A DNA stretch of 64,000 nt from Flavobacterium salilacus subsp. salilacus (GCF_004634195.1 NZ_SKBP01000007.1:1-64000), one strand, 5' to 3'. Numbered from the stretch's first letter, positions 26,691 through 34,225 are shown. Numbers and translations: made by a program. Notes: generated from the letters alone by a model not told the origin.

Positions 26691-28019
26691 TCAGGGGGCT
26701 ACTCTTACACGGGCATTATAATTTTTGCGCAGGGCAAACCAGTAACGCATCATAATGCTGTCCCACTCGTCGGGGCTGCGCCCTATGAGTTCCTTTACGC
26801 GGTCTTTGGGTATAATGCCCTGTTTACCGTCTTTATCAATATCCCGCAGTTTTACCTGCTCCATTTCTTCGGTAGTGCATTGCTGTACGGCATCGTTATC
26901 GCATCGTTCGCCGGTCAGTCGTGCAGTAATCATCTCCGCCATTTTAATGCTGCACTGGCTTTTCAGGTTGTCATAATTCGGTTTTACATACGTGCCGTTC
27001 TCCTTCATTTCCAGCGGGGTACTGTTGTTTACAAAGCCTTTGCATTTCAGGAAATCGACTACACCACCGCCCACACCATCCTCGTCGGCTATGGTGTTGC
27101 TGAGTGCAATGCCAAATTTTGCCTGCAATATCCTTGCCCTGCCCACAACCTCGTCAAGCCCTGATTTGGCTATAGCCTCCCTATGGATGCACAGCCAGCC
27201 ATGCCACACCCTGAATATGGTATTGTCGCGCCCTTTTCGGGCTACATCTATAGTGAGGTATTTTAAGCCTTCGGGGGTTATGTGTGCCGGGTTGAAATAG
27301 TCGGCAATAGCATCGTGGTCTATCAGCGTGGCGGGGTCATCGTCATACTCCCAGTTGCCGTAATACAGGCGTTCCCTGCTGTTTTTATCCAACCGTAATA
27401 ACGATTGCAGGTAACTGGGGTGCAGGTGCGGATTATCTGTAGGCAGGCTTTGTATAAACCTCCGATAGGAGGGGAGCGTGCCTTCGCGATGGGGTTTAAA
27501 AAACTCTTTGTAAGCCCAGTTTTTCGCAGGGTTGCAACTGCCCAGCATTTTGGGTATGAGCCCGTGTTCGGACAGCTTGTAGCGGATTCGGCTTTTTACG
27601 ATTTGCCAAGCGTGATATACTACTTGGTTGCACTCGTCTATAAATGCGCCTGTAATTTCGAGCGAGCCCAAACTGTCAAAATTGGGGTCGCTGGGGTAAT
27701 GAAACAAGTCTTTAAGCAATATTTCGCTGCCGTTGTTCCAGCGTATTACATTTTCCTGCGCGCGGTAATGAAACTGCCTGCTGATTTGCAATAGAGTAGC
27801 AAGCTCAAAAAAGGTATTAAGGGTGGTTTCTTTCAGGTTTTTGAGTTTACTGCGCCCCATGAGCCAGCGTGTACCGGGATATTTTTGGCACATTTCCATA
27901 AGCCAAAGGCAGCCCAGCGCGCTTTTGCCACCGCCCGCAGCTCCGCCGTAAAGTACCTCTTCGGTACGGTTGTCTTTCAGGTAGTAGATGGCGTGTTCCT
28001 GTTTAACCAACAGTTTCAT
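26691..28019 (-). CDS. terL: Phage terminase large subunit
   Basis: A 442-aa DNA-packaging motor. Walker A 'GGAAGGGKS' is at 25-33, the Walker B segment 'GAFIDE' at 124-129 with catalytic Glu, and the C-terminal RNase H-like nuclease starts with 'LTIDVARKGRDNT' (D258), with a second acidic site in 'IADEDGVGGG'. It cuts concatemers and pumps DNA into the head through the portal. The gene once overlapped the end of terS: the 27 bases just upstream repeat the last terS codons, and a toxin-antitoxin-like cassette now separates them. Confidence 0.92.
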   Translation of the reverse strand: MKLLVKQEHAIYYLKDNRTEEVLYGGAAGGGKSALGCLWLMEMCQKYPGTRWLMGRSKLKNLKETTLNTFFELATLLQISRQFHYRAQENVIRWNNGSEILLKDLFHYPSDPNFDSLGSLEITGAFIDECNQVVYHAWQIVKSRIRYKLSEHGLIPKMLGSCNPAKNWAYKEFFKPHREGTLPSYRRFIQSLPTDNPHLHPSYLQSLLRLDKNSRERLYYGNWEYDDDPATLIDHDAIADYFNPAHITPEGLKYLTIDVARKGRDNTIFRVWHGWLCIHREAIAKSGLDEVVGRARILQAKFGIALSNTIADEDGVGGGVVDFLKCKGFVNNSTPLEMKENGTYVKPNYDNLKSQCSIKMAEMITARLTGERCDNDAVQQCTTEEMEQVKLRDIDKDGKQGIIPKDRVKELIGRSPDEWDSIMMRYWFALRKNYNARVRVAP

Positions 28020-28050
28020 CCGCTTCGGGATTGCGACCGGAGCCCAAATT
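28003..28050 (-). pseudogene. Remnant 3' end of terS left beside terL
   Basis: Read in the terS frame, this stretch gives 'NLGSGRNPEADETVG' and then TAA at 28003-28005, overlapping the terL start. The first nine codons are identical to those near the end of the present terS gene 1.1 kb away. It is best explained as the original terS terminus, cut off when the 28.1-29.0 kb cassette entered. Confidence 0.75.
28024..28050. repeat. 27-bp direct repeat, copy next to terL
   Basis: These 27 bases are identical to 29110-29136 near the end of terS. The two copies flank the two-gene cassette and lie 1086 bp apart. Confidence 0.9.
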
Positions 28051-28100
28051 CAGCCAAATAAATCAAAGTAATATTCTTTAAGCAAATATTTTGTGGAAGA

Positions 28101-28529
28101 TTATTTTACCAATGAAATTTCTACTTTAGCTTTTGAAAAAATTATATTTTTCTGTTCTTTACAAAGAGATAATTCGTAAAAATCATTGTTTTTGATACAT
28201 TCATATACATTTTCTAACAGTTGAGCCTTTTTCTCGGGTGCTATATTTTCATAGCCAGCAGGTCGTGTTTTTGGATGTATAAATGTGAAATAAATAGAAT
28301 CAGATGTTTGGACAATAAGTAGATATAATCTGCTTCCACCACTACCTCCAATTCTTTTTTTAATAAAGGCATTTGGAGAATTTCCATTTAATTTTGTCCC
28401 ACTTGAAATATTTTCAATAGATTTCCCAAAATAGTTATTGATAATTTCTTTTGAAAGATATTTATATGAGTTGTTTTTTATTAATTTTTCAAACTCATGT
28501 TTAAATTCAGGAGTTGAAAAAATTCTCAT
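28101..28529 (-). CDS. RelE/HigB-like putative toxin of the terminase-gap cassette
   Basis: A 142-aa protein starting 'MRIFSTPEFKHEFEKLIKNN'. It has a helix, then a basic cluster 'FIKKRIGGSGGSRLYLLIV' (55-73; K57, K58, R59, R67) and 'YFTFIHPKTR' (80-89). The spacing of helical start, central K/R strand and 'R-x-YLL' strand resembles the RelE/ParE toxin fold, though it is longer than usual. Its ATG overlaps the stop of the 150-aa gene (ATGA), the tight coupling seen in antitoxin-toxin pairs. Toxin function is inferred and not certain; another nuclease or unrelated fold is possible. Confidence 0.5.
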   Translation of the reverse strand: MRIFSTPEFKHEFEKLIKNNSYKYLSKEIINNYFGKSIENISSGTKLNGNSPNAFIKKRIGGSGGSRLYLLIVQTSDSIYFTFIHPKTRPAGYENIAPEKKAQLLENVYECIKNNDFYELSLCKEQKNIIFSKAKVEISLVK

Positions 28530-28978
28530 AAAGACTGTATTAAATCATTAGCTTTTTGAAATCGATAGTCTTTGGGAAACCGAAAAAAAACATCTTCTAA
28601 ATCATCGGTTATCTCTTTGATATCATCTAATGCGGATTTGAATTTTTTTATAGTATCAGGAACAATTTTTTTATAATTATTATTTAAAAAAACATATTGA
28701 AGAGTAAGGCTTCTTGATATATCTCTTGTAGTAGATATTATATCATTGATGATTTTTAAAGTTTCTTCATCTATATCATCGAAGCCAATCCAAGTTATTT
28801 TTTCAAAACGCGGATATAAATCCTCTAAAAAAACAGTTTTTGTATTTATATGGTTTTGTAATTCTAAAATTTTATCTAATAGGGCATTAATTGTTTCTTC
28901 TTTCTTTTGTTCGTAAGAGAAATTTCTAACTTCCTGAAATGTTTCGGTAATTTGTTTTTTTGCAGTAGTAGATTCCAT
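28526..28978 (-). CDS. Putative antitoxin/partner protein of the terminase-gap cassette
   Basis: A 150-aa, almost wholly helical, acidic protein ('METT...QKKEETINALLDKILELQNHI' followed by further heptad-like stretches). It is encoded first in a two-gene unit whose second gene looks RelE-like. It has no recognisable DNA-binding domain, unusual for a type II antitoxin. The upstream spacer (28979-29094) is very AT-rich and holds two exact Bacteroidota -7 elements on this strand (29047-29054 and 29058-29065), so the unit could be expressed in the lysogen without the phage late promoter. Confidence 0.5.
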   Translation of the reverse strand: MESTTAKKQITETFQEVRNFSYEQKKEETINALLDKILELQNHINTKTVFLEDLYPRFEKITWIGFDDIDEETLKIINDIISTTRDISRSLTLQYVFLNNNYKKIVPDTIKKFKSALDDIKEITDDLEDVFFRFPKDYRFQKANDLIQSL

Positions 28979-29046
28979 AATTAAACAGATTTGATTATTT
29001 CCTCAATCTAAACGATTTTGTAAATGTATTATTTTAATCTAAAATA

Positions 29047-29065
29047 CAAATCTATTACAAAGTTA
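29047..29065 (-). promoter_or_regulatory. Candidate promoter elements of the terminase-gap cassette
   Basis: On the minus strand TAACTTTG (29058-29065) and TAGATTTG (29047-29054) both match TAnnTTTG. They lie about 70-85 nt before the 150-aa gene. No good TTG at the -33 position accompanies them, so strength is unknown. Confidence 0.4.
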
Positions 29066-29094
29066 AGTAATTAATTTGTAATAATGTTAAATGA

Positions 29095-29607
29095 CTAAAG
29101 GTCATTTATTTCGGGATTGCGACCGGAGCCCAAATTAAGCAGTATGTCTTTTTGTAGTTCATCGGCTTCGTCATACTTATCGCTCCACTGCTGGGGGTTG
29201 CGATTTTTGAGCCAAAATTGCTGACTGCGGAAGTCGGCAGGGATGTGTTTTTCTACTTCAACCACCTCTATACGCTCTTTTTCTACGCGCTTGCCGTTAT
29301 CGTCATAATAGACCTCTTTGCATTTTATAGCCTGCTTGGTGGTTATAACCCGGTCGATGGCGGCATTATATAACGATAGTGCAACCTCCATATCGGCGGC
29401 TTTTTTGCCTTTTATGATTTGGGTGTTAAACGCTTCGTGGGTTTTTTTCCAACGCGCTAAGGTATCGAGCGACACGCCGAAAAAGGTTTCGAGTTCTTTG
29501 TCGGTTGCGCCCAGCAGGCACAGTTTGTATGCCTGATGCGGGTATTCTTTTTTATAACGGGGTTTGCGTATTTTGGTTGAAGCTACAGTAGGTTGTGCTT
29601 CTTTCAT
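29095..29607 (-). CDS. terS: Phage terminase small subunit
   Basis: A 170-aa protein with an N-terminal helix-turn-helix ('YKLCLLGATDKELETFFGVSLDTLARWKK', about 27-55) for DNA recognition and a C-terminal 'ADFRSQQFWLKNRNPQQWSDKYD' block common in small terminases, which meets the large subunit. It recognises phage DNA and loads TerL. Its present C-terminus ('NPEINDL') is probably new: the older end ('NPEADETVG') survives beside terL at 28003-28050, on the other side of the inserted cassette. Confidence 0.85.
   Translation of the reverse strand: MKEAQPTVASTKIRKPRYKKEYPHQAYKLCLLGATDKELETFFGVSLDTLARWKKTHEAFNTQIIKGKKAADMEVALSLYNAAIDRVITTKQAIKCKEVYYDDNGKRVEKERIEVVEVEKHIPADFRSQQFWLKNRNPQQWSDKYDEADELQKDILLNLGSGRNPEINDL
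29110..29136. repeat. 27-bp direct repeat, copy inside terS
   Basis: Identical to 28024-28050; it encodes the terS residues around 'LGSGRNPE'. The pair brackets the cassette at 28.1-29.0 kb. Confidence 0.9.
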
Positions 29608-29633
29608 TTAGTTGGGGTTTGGGAGAAATATTT

Positions 29634-30485
29634 TTACAATATAGGTTCGTTTTCCTTTAAATAATAGTATAAAATTTCTCCAAGTGGAGTTATTGAGTAT
29701 CCATCACTACCTTTAGCAATTAAAGAACGATTTATTAGTTCATCTTCAAATAAATCGAATGTTTCATATCGTTTATATTTACTAATATTCTTGTAAATAT
29801 AAAAGTCGCAAAAATCAATAAATCCTTTTTTTTCATTTTCAGAAAAGCCTTGCAATATTTGTTTTGAAAGAAGTTCAATGGTTTTTTTATGGTCGTCGCT
29901 TAATGTGCTTAGATTTCTAATTAAAGTATTATCTATTTCTTTGTTTTCTTTGTATCCTTCAATTATTTTCTCGTACGTTTCAGCTTGGCTTTTATGTTGA
30001 TCATTTAAAGTGTTTATCTGCTTTTTATGTTGGTCATTTTGAATTTTTAAATCAAGTTCTAAATTGGCTATCCTGTTATTTAGCGTGCTAATCTCTTTAT
30101 ATCCATTTTTTGCTTGTTCAAGCTCAAATTGTTTTTTTGCAAATTCTATGTTATTATCTAAATCAGATATTGTTAACTCTGCTTTGTGCATTTTTCTTAC
30201 TTTAATTGCTCTTTTAGTAAAAAACTCTAAATAGACCATGATGTAAGGAACAAGAGTTATATAGAATAAGGCAATCATTAAAGGAACTAATAACGCCCAA
30301 GTAGTGCAATAGTTTTTATCGATATGTTTAATTTTATCCTCGATAGAAGAATCAGAGAAAAGCAGAATAAGTAGAGGACGCCAGTTCCAAAGCAGAAAAG
30401 CTAAGGCAAACGAACCTGTAATAGGGGTTTTAATCCTGTCGCGGGAAGTTTCTAAGATATCTTTAATTAAGTCTTTCATAGACAT
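29634..30485 (-). CDS. Membrane-anchored coiled-coil protein, possible effector
   Basis: A 283-aa protein with two membrane segments (about 24-43 'GSFALAFLLWNWRPLLILLF' and 63-88), a long coiled coil (about 100-205, containing the repeat 'QHKKQINTLNDQHKSQ'), and a C-terminal winged-helix-like end ('LINRSLIAKGSDGYSITPLGEILYYYL'). The 'RIKTPITGSFALAFLLWNW' start recalls a widespread Bacteroidota membrane-protein N-terminus. It abuts the small membrane gene at 30486 with no gap, so the two are co-transcribed after the Panacea gene. It may be a toxin or superinfection-exclusion protein; this is inference from topology and context. Confidence 0.55.
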   Translation of the reverse strand: MSMKDLIKDILETSRDRIKTPITGSFALAFLLWNWRPLLILLFSDSSIEDKIKHIDKNYCTTWALLVPLMIALFYITLVPYIMVYLEFFTKRAIKVRKMHKAELTISDLDNNIEFAKKQFELEQAKNGYKEISTLNNRIANLELDLKIQNDQHKKQINTLNDQHKSQAETYEKIIEGYKENKEIDNTLIRNLSTLSDDHKKTIELLSKQILQGFSENEKKGFIDFCDFYIYKNISKYKRYETFDLFEDELINRSLIAKGSDGYSITPLGEILYYYLKENEPIL

Positions 30486-30869
30486 CTATTTCTGTTTCCC
30501 CTTAAAAATATCGTTGAGTACAATTATCATTAAACCCAGTACGTTAACGGTGGTAGTGCTTAGCAGTGTAACCATAACGGTATCCGAAAGTTCCAGTAGG
30601 GGCATTCCCGTAGCTACAAGTATTAAAATAACTGCTGTAAGCCATATACCTATTAGTGTGGTAGCCCATTTTACAAGGTTTTTGCGGTGGCGGGAATCGT
30701 CGTTATAACGTTGCAGTTCGGCTTCTTTTTGTCTTTCTTCAAACGTAATTTCCTGCTCTTCGGCTTTAATTTCGTCTTCGGGCTTTATTTCTATTTCGGA
30801 CTCATCCTCAGAAGAAATTTTCCGCAGTTTTTTAAGCTCTTTAAAATCGAAATTGGGTTTGTCGCTCAT
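30486..30869 (-). CDS. Small two-helix membrane protein beside a Panacea antitoxin
   Basis: A 127-aa protein. An acidic cytoplasmic N-terminus (residues 1-60, rich in E and K) is followed by two membrane helices (about 68-90 and 95-118, 'LIGIWLTAVILILVATG' and 'TVNVLGLMIIVLND') and a basic end. It starts 26 nt after the Panacea gene. Panacea antitoxins are known to pair with diverse toxins, including small membrane proteins that depolarise the cell, so this is a candidate PanT. A holin-like or housekeeping phage membrane protein is the alternative. Confidence 0.55.
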   Translation of the reverse strand: MSDKPNFDFKELKKLRKISSEDESEIEIKPEDEIKAEEQEITFEERQKEAELQRYNDDSRHRKNLVKWATTLIGIWLTAVILILVATGMPLLELSDTVMVTLLSTTTVNVLGLMIIVLNDIFKGKQK

Positions 30870-30895
30870 AACAAGTTATACTACATTGGTTTTTG

Positions 30896-31378
30896 TTATG
30901 ATGCACGGTCTAACATTTCGTGCATTTTTGCCTCGTAGTATTTTTGTACTAAATCCTTTGGGAGTGTAAGGTTGTGTCCTTTTGGGTATATTTCTGACCA
31001 AGGGGTGCCTTTGGTGTGCGTAATGGCACTTAATTCTTTACCGGAGTATTGCCCGTATTTATCCCAAATAAAATCAAGGAATTCGGAATCTTCATCAGAG
31101 ATAACGTCGTTAACGGCACTTTTAAGGAAAACAGGTTCTTTAACTTTGTTACCGCCATATTGTTTCAGGTTATGGTACAGCGTGGGCAGTACAGGACCTA
31201 AATCCCATGCCTGCGGTTCTTCGCTTACCAGTTGTTTCCCGTTACTTAATGCCAAGTACCACCCATAGGCAATGTAAGTTAACTTTATTAACTTCATCGG
31301 GGTTAGCTGATCATCGGCAGCATACTTTTTTATAAAGTAGTTTGCTATGGTAACAGGGTTATACATAGGGCTTTGCAT
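30896..31378 (-). CDS. Panacea (DUF4065) domain protein, probable antitoxin
   Basis: A 160-aa protein with the Panacea/SocA pattern: 'ANYFIKKYAADDQLTPMKLIKLTYIAYGWYLAL' (11-43), then 'EPQAWDLGPVLPTLYHNLKQYG' (54-75). This domain, also called phage-associated protein GepA, is a promiscuous antitoxin that neutralises many toxin types. It is the first gene of a three-gene run with two membrane-protein genes. Translation could also begin at the ATG 12 nt in. The pairing to a specific toxin here is inferred from adjacency. Confidence 0.8.
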   Translation of the reverse strand: MQSPMYNPVTIANYFIKKYAADDQLTPMKLIKLTYIAYGWYLALSNGKQLVSEEPQAWDLGPVLPTLYHNLKQYGGNKVKEPVFLKSAVNDVISDEDSEFLDFIWDKYGQYSGKELSAITHTKGTPWSEIYPKGHNLTLPKDLVQKYYEAKMHEMLDRAS

Positions 31379-31470
31379 TTAACAGGTTGTTTTAGTTGGT
31401 ATTACAAAAGTAATAAATTTTTATTTAAATATGCGATTAATAAATTATACTTTTATTGAAAGAAAAACTA

Positions 31471-31510
31471 AAAACAGAACTATCAAATTCATTTGATAGT
31501 TCTGTTTTTT
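31471..31510 (-). terminator. Strong terminator after tacT
   Basis: A stem of about 18 bp (AAAACAGAACTATCAAAT and its complement) with a short loop and T-runs on both sides lies between the TacT stop and the Panacea gene. It ends the tacA-tacT transcript and insulates the Panacea operon; the symmetry lets it act on both strands. Confidence 0.85.
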
Positions 31511-32018
31511 ATACTAAGAATGTTTTTTCAATGGTTTTAATTGTTATGAACATTTTTCCAGATCCCGGTAATAATATAAATCCATAGCTTTCGTAGAATT
31601 TAATAGCTTCGCTATCAATTGGATCTACTATTACAGCGATTATTCCTAAAGTTTTTGATAATTCAATACATTGGTTTAGGGCATCTATTAAAAGTAGTTT
31701 TCCTAAACCTTTTCCTTGATGCTTTGCATCAACAGCTAATCTGCCCAGTAATACTGTAGGCAGGTTTACATAAGTAGGTGGGAGTTTCTTTGTTAATGAT
31801 GGTGGTAGGGTGCTCCTGTCTATAGAGTTGCTGGAAAGCGTATAGTATCCCGTGACCTCTTTATTATCACCTTCACAAAACACATAGCATGCGGATAAAT
31901 CTTTTTTTATATCCTGACTAGCCTGTTTTCTGATGTAATTATCCAGTAATTCTTTACCACAATAAAAATCACTTTTATTATGACTTTTATTTAATACTTC
32001 CGTTATTTTTTTCATCAC
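31509..32018 (-). CDS. tacT: GNAT toxin, TacT family
   Basis: A 169-aa GNAT acetyltransferase. Acetyl-CoA motif A appears as 'VLLGRLAVDAKHQGKGLGKLLL', with 'FYCGKELLDNYIRKQASQD' at the N-terminus and 'SEAIKFYESYGFILLPG' near the end, all typical of TacT/AtaT toxins that acetylate aminoacyl-tRNA and stop translation. The start overlaps the end of the RHH antitoxin gene by 32 bases. Together they form a TacAT-type toxin-antitoxin system, probably stabilising the prophage or blocking other phages. Confidence 0.88.
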   Translation of the reverse strand: MMKKITEVLNKSHNKSDFYCGKELLDNYIRKQASQDIKKDLSACYVFCEGDNKEVTGYYTLSSNSIDRSTLPPSLTKKLPPTYVNLPTVLLGRLAVDAKHQGKGLGKLLLIDALNQCIELSKTLGIIAVIVDPIDSEAIKFYESYGFILLPGSGKMFITIKTIEKTFLV

Positions 32019-32292
32019 TCAAAATAAATTTTTGATAATTTAATTGAGCTTGTTTAAGTTTCTCGTTGGGTTCTGATGGATTTAAAATTGCGTCTAAAAA
32101 GATTTTTTTGTCTTCTAATGTTTTTAACACTAGGCTATTTTCTTTAATGATTTGATTAGCCTCTCTATTAACACAAAATACAATAAATTCGGACAGATTT
32201 TTAAAACCACGTAACTCAGAAGCATACTTAATAAGCTCTTTCTGTTCTTTGCTAATACGAACATCAATTCTGTCATTAATGAATGTTGCCAT
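31987..32292 (-). CDS. tacA: RHH/DUF1778 antitoxin, TacA family
   Basis: A 101-aa protein with an N-terminal ribbon-helix-helix domain ('RIDVRISKEQKELIKYASELRGFKNLSEFI', 7-37) and a C-terminal tail that would wrap the toxin. It is encoded directly before the GNAT toxin gene and overlaps it. RHH antitoxins repress their own promoter; the upstream AT-rich near-palindrome around 32305-32325 could be its operator. The tandem repeats at 32326-32550 begin just upstream. Confidence 0.85.
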   Translation of the reverse strand: MATFINDRIDVRISKEQKELIKYASELRGFKNLSEFIVFCVNREANQIIKENSLVLKTLEDKKIFLDAILNPSEPNEKLKQAQLNYQKFILSDEKNNGSIK

Positions 32293-32325
32293 GATTTTTA
32301 ATTTTAAAATATTAATAATATTAAA

Positions 32326-32550
32326 GTTTTTGTCTTATTTGTTATGACTTATACTTTGATTTGAAAAACTGATAAATAGTTTTTGTCTTATTTGTTATGA
32401 CTTATACTTTGATTTGAAAATTGATAAATAGTTTTTGTCTTATTTGTTATGAACTTATACTTTGATTTGAAAATTGATAAATAGTTTTTGTCTTATTTGT
32501 TATGACTTATACTTTGATTTGAAAATTGATAAATAGCTTTTGTCTTATTA
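32326..32550. repeat. Four 52-53-bp tandem repeats plus a partial unit
   Basis: Units start at 32326, 32379, 32431 and 32484, with a broken fifth at 32536. They are nearly identical, differing by single-base indels. Each contains, on the plus strand, TTG followed 19 nt later (20 in the third) by TACTTTG, close to the Bacteroidota TTG / TAnnTTTG promoter. The array lies upstream of tacA but its promoter-like signal points right, into a 200-nt gap and then antisense to the early genes. There are no spacers, so this is not CRISPR. Confidence 0.9.
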
Positions 32551-32767
32551 TTTTGACACAATAACTTGAAAACTTATAGTAAGCATTTATCATTAGACTG
32601 AACTGAGAAAAGATGTCAAAGAGCGTATTAGCAACCGCTAATGTACGGTAAAAAAGCGTACAAATAAAATAAATTATAAAAAATATTTTTTAAAACCGTT
32701 TCCGAAACCATTTTATTATTTTGATAATCAGTCGGTACGTCAAAGAACTGTAAATGATATTTTGCCG
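32551..32767. other. Non-coding AT-rich gap
   Basis: No gene is seen in these 217 bases. They hold a small inverted repeat (ATTAGC-aacc-GCTAAT at about 32627) and a GTAC-flanked motif near 32644. The gap separates the repeat array from the early phage genes and may carry late-operon or repeat-derived transcription signals. Confidence 0.5.
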
Positions 32768-33319
32768 TTAGCTCCTGCTGCTTTTGCCCTGCCATATCCG
32801 GCGCAGGTTTTGCGAGTAGTTGAACTCGTCAATACTGCTAAAGTCGGCATGCGTGCGGTGGCTTTCCTCTTCGGCAACTTGGCAACGCTCTTCAAAATAA
32901 TCCCGAAAAAACGAAAGTACTTTGGCTATGGTAAGGCTTTCGTAAAACTCGCCGTATTGCCCGGATATGATTTTCTTGAACAAATACGTCAGGTCGCTCA
33001 TTTTCAGGCTGTAGTAAGTGTTGTTTACCTCCTGCGCGCATAGCTCTATCTGCTCTTCCGTCATGGGTTTGTTCAGGTTCAGTATATCGTTCAGGTACAC
33101 CAGCCAGCCCATTACGAGGGCATTGGCAAACGCGGGGTTTTTATCGCGCTGAATGCTGCCCAGTGTAGGGGCAGGGGCATTCATGGCCTGTGCCACCGTG
33201 CTTAACTTGCCCGAATGCCGCATGCAGTTAACGGGACTGTAAACCTTCAGCAATTTTTCGTTTGAAATCGTTGCTATACTGTGTTTTGCCTTTTCGGGAA
33301 GGTGCTCTTGACTGCTCAT
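32768..33319 (-). CDS. Phage early-region protein of unknown function
   Basis: A 183-aa protein starting 'MSSQEHLPEKAKHSIATISNEKLL'. It is mostly helical, with 'TEEQIELCAQEVNNTYYSLKMSDLTYLFKKI' and an acidic/basic C-terminus. It overlaps the DUF1376 gene by 92 bases in another frame, an unusually long overlap that suggests its true start may lie further inside. Encoded just after a replication-type protein, it may aid replication initiation. No domain name is certain. Confidence 0.6.
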   Translation of the reverse strand: MSSQEHLPEKAKHSIATISNEKLLKVYSPVNCMRHSGKLSTVAQAMNAPAPTLGSIQRDKNPAFANALVMGWLVYLNDILNLNKPMTEEQIELCAQEVNNTYYSLKMSDLTYLFKKIISGQYGEFYESLTIAKVLSFFRDYFEERCQVAEEESHRTHADFSSIDEFNYSQNLRRIWQGKSSRS

Positions 33320-33977
33320 TGGTTTTTAATTCAAAAAATCCTTTCCAGCCCTTGCTCATGCTTTGGTGCATTATGGCTATGGCATCGGCTTCGCTGCCGC
33401 CCGATAGTGTGCCGAGTTCTGACAGGGCTGCCTGCTCGCTTTGCGGGCTGCGGTAGTAAAAATTATGCTCGGTAGCGCGGTAGTTTTTCCATGCCTGCCA
33501 TTGTTGCGCAAAGGCTTCGGTAGCGTAGGGGTGGGCTACTGTTTTTTCTCCCGTACCCTCTTTTTCATATTCATTGTTATTTTCCTTTTCATATTCACTT
33601 TCATTTTCTAAAGGCTTTTTTTGGGTTAAGGGTGGGTTGATGGCAGTATCGTTAGTAATACTGGTATCTTTTTTAGGACGACCGCCTTTTTTACCGTTTT
33701 CGGACTGTTTTTGTTTAAACCGCGCTCTTTTTTCGCGTTCCAGTTCCAGCCGTTGGTTATAAAACACGCCGTTTTTTTCGATAAACTTATCGCGGATGGA
33801 TTGCCACACGTTTTCCCAGCCTGTGCCTATAATAATGCCTACCCTTTGTTTGGGTATGCCAAGGTTTACCCACTGGTAAGCCAGGAGCTTTATATAAGCT
33901 CCTGTTTCTTCGCACGTCATGTGCAGTGTTCCTACCAGGAAGTCCTGAGCATAGAATGGAAATGCGGGATCTTTCAT
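33228..33977 (-). CDS. DUF1376-type phage replication protein
   Basis: A 249-aa protein. The N-terminal 90 aa are a DUF1376 domain ('FPFYAQDFLVGTLHMTCEETGAYIKLLAYQW'), a winged-helix relative found in phage replication initiators. A low-complexity basic/polar linker ('ENGKKGGRPKK') and a C-terminal helical domain follow. It likely acts at the phage origin or as a replication-fork loader. Its ATG shares one base with the stop of the 82-aa OB-fold gene. Confidence 0.8.
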   Translation of the reverse strand: MKDPAFPFYAQDFLVGTLHMTCEETGAYIKLLAYQWVNLGIPKQRVGIIIGTGWENVWQSIRDKFIEKNGVFYNQRLELEREKRARFKQKQSENGKKGGRPKKDTSITNDTAINPPLTQKKPLENESEYEKENNNEYEKEGTGEKTVAHPYATEAFAQQWQAWKNYRATEHNFYYRSPQSEQAALSELGTLSGGSEADAIAIMHQSMSKGWKGFFELKTNEQSRAPSRKGKTQYSNDFKRKIAEGLQSR

Positions 33978-34225
33978 TATACACGTACCAGGTTGTCGAT
34001 TATAACATTGTTGTATGTGCCTTTTGAGCCTGATATATGGAACTCTATTTCGGCAACATCGCCGGGAAAAAGGTCGTTTAACAGCTCTATTTTTGTGCCG
34101 AGCGCACTGGGATAAATAATTCTGCCTGTTTCCTGCTCAAAGTGCAGTTGTTGTACTGCTGTTCCTAATTTTGTGGTTTTTACTTCGCCCACTGCGGTAA
34201 TGATACCTTTGGTTTTAAATTGCAT
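33977..34225 (-). CDS. Small OB-fold-like (DUF3127-type) protein
   Basis: An 82-aa protein starting 'MQFKTKGIITAVGEVKTTKLGTAVQQ' and ending 'GTYNNVIIDNLVRV', a five-strand OB-like pattern seen in single-strand-DNA-binding DUF3127 proteins. It is followed directly by the replication protein gene. It may bind ssDNA in phage replication. A second protein of similar size and shape is encoded at 34665-34928. Confidence 0.6.
   Translation of the reverse strand: MQFKTKGIITAVGEVKTTKLGTAVQQLHFEQETGRIIYPSALGTKIELLNDLFPGDVAEIEFHISGSKGTYNNVIIDNLVRV

Noticed and set aside
32326..32550. Tandem array taken as a CRISPR
   Set aside because: The units are contiguous 52-53-bp copies with no unique spacers, and no cas gene is near.
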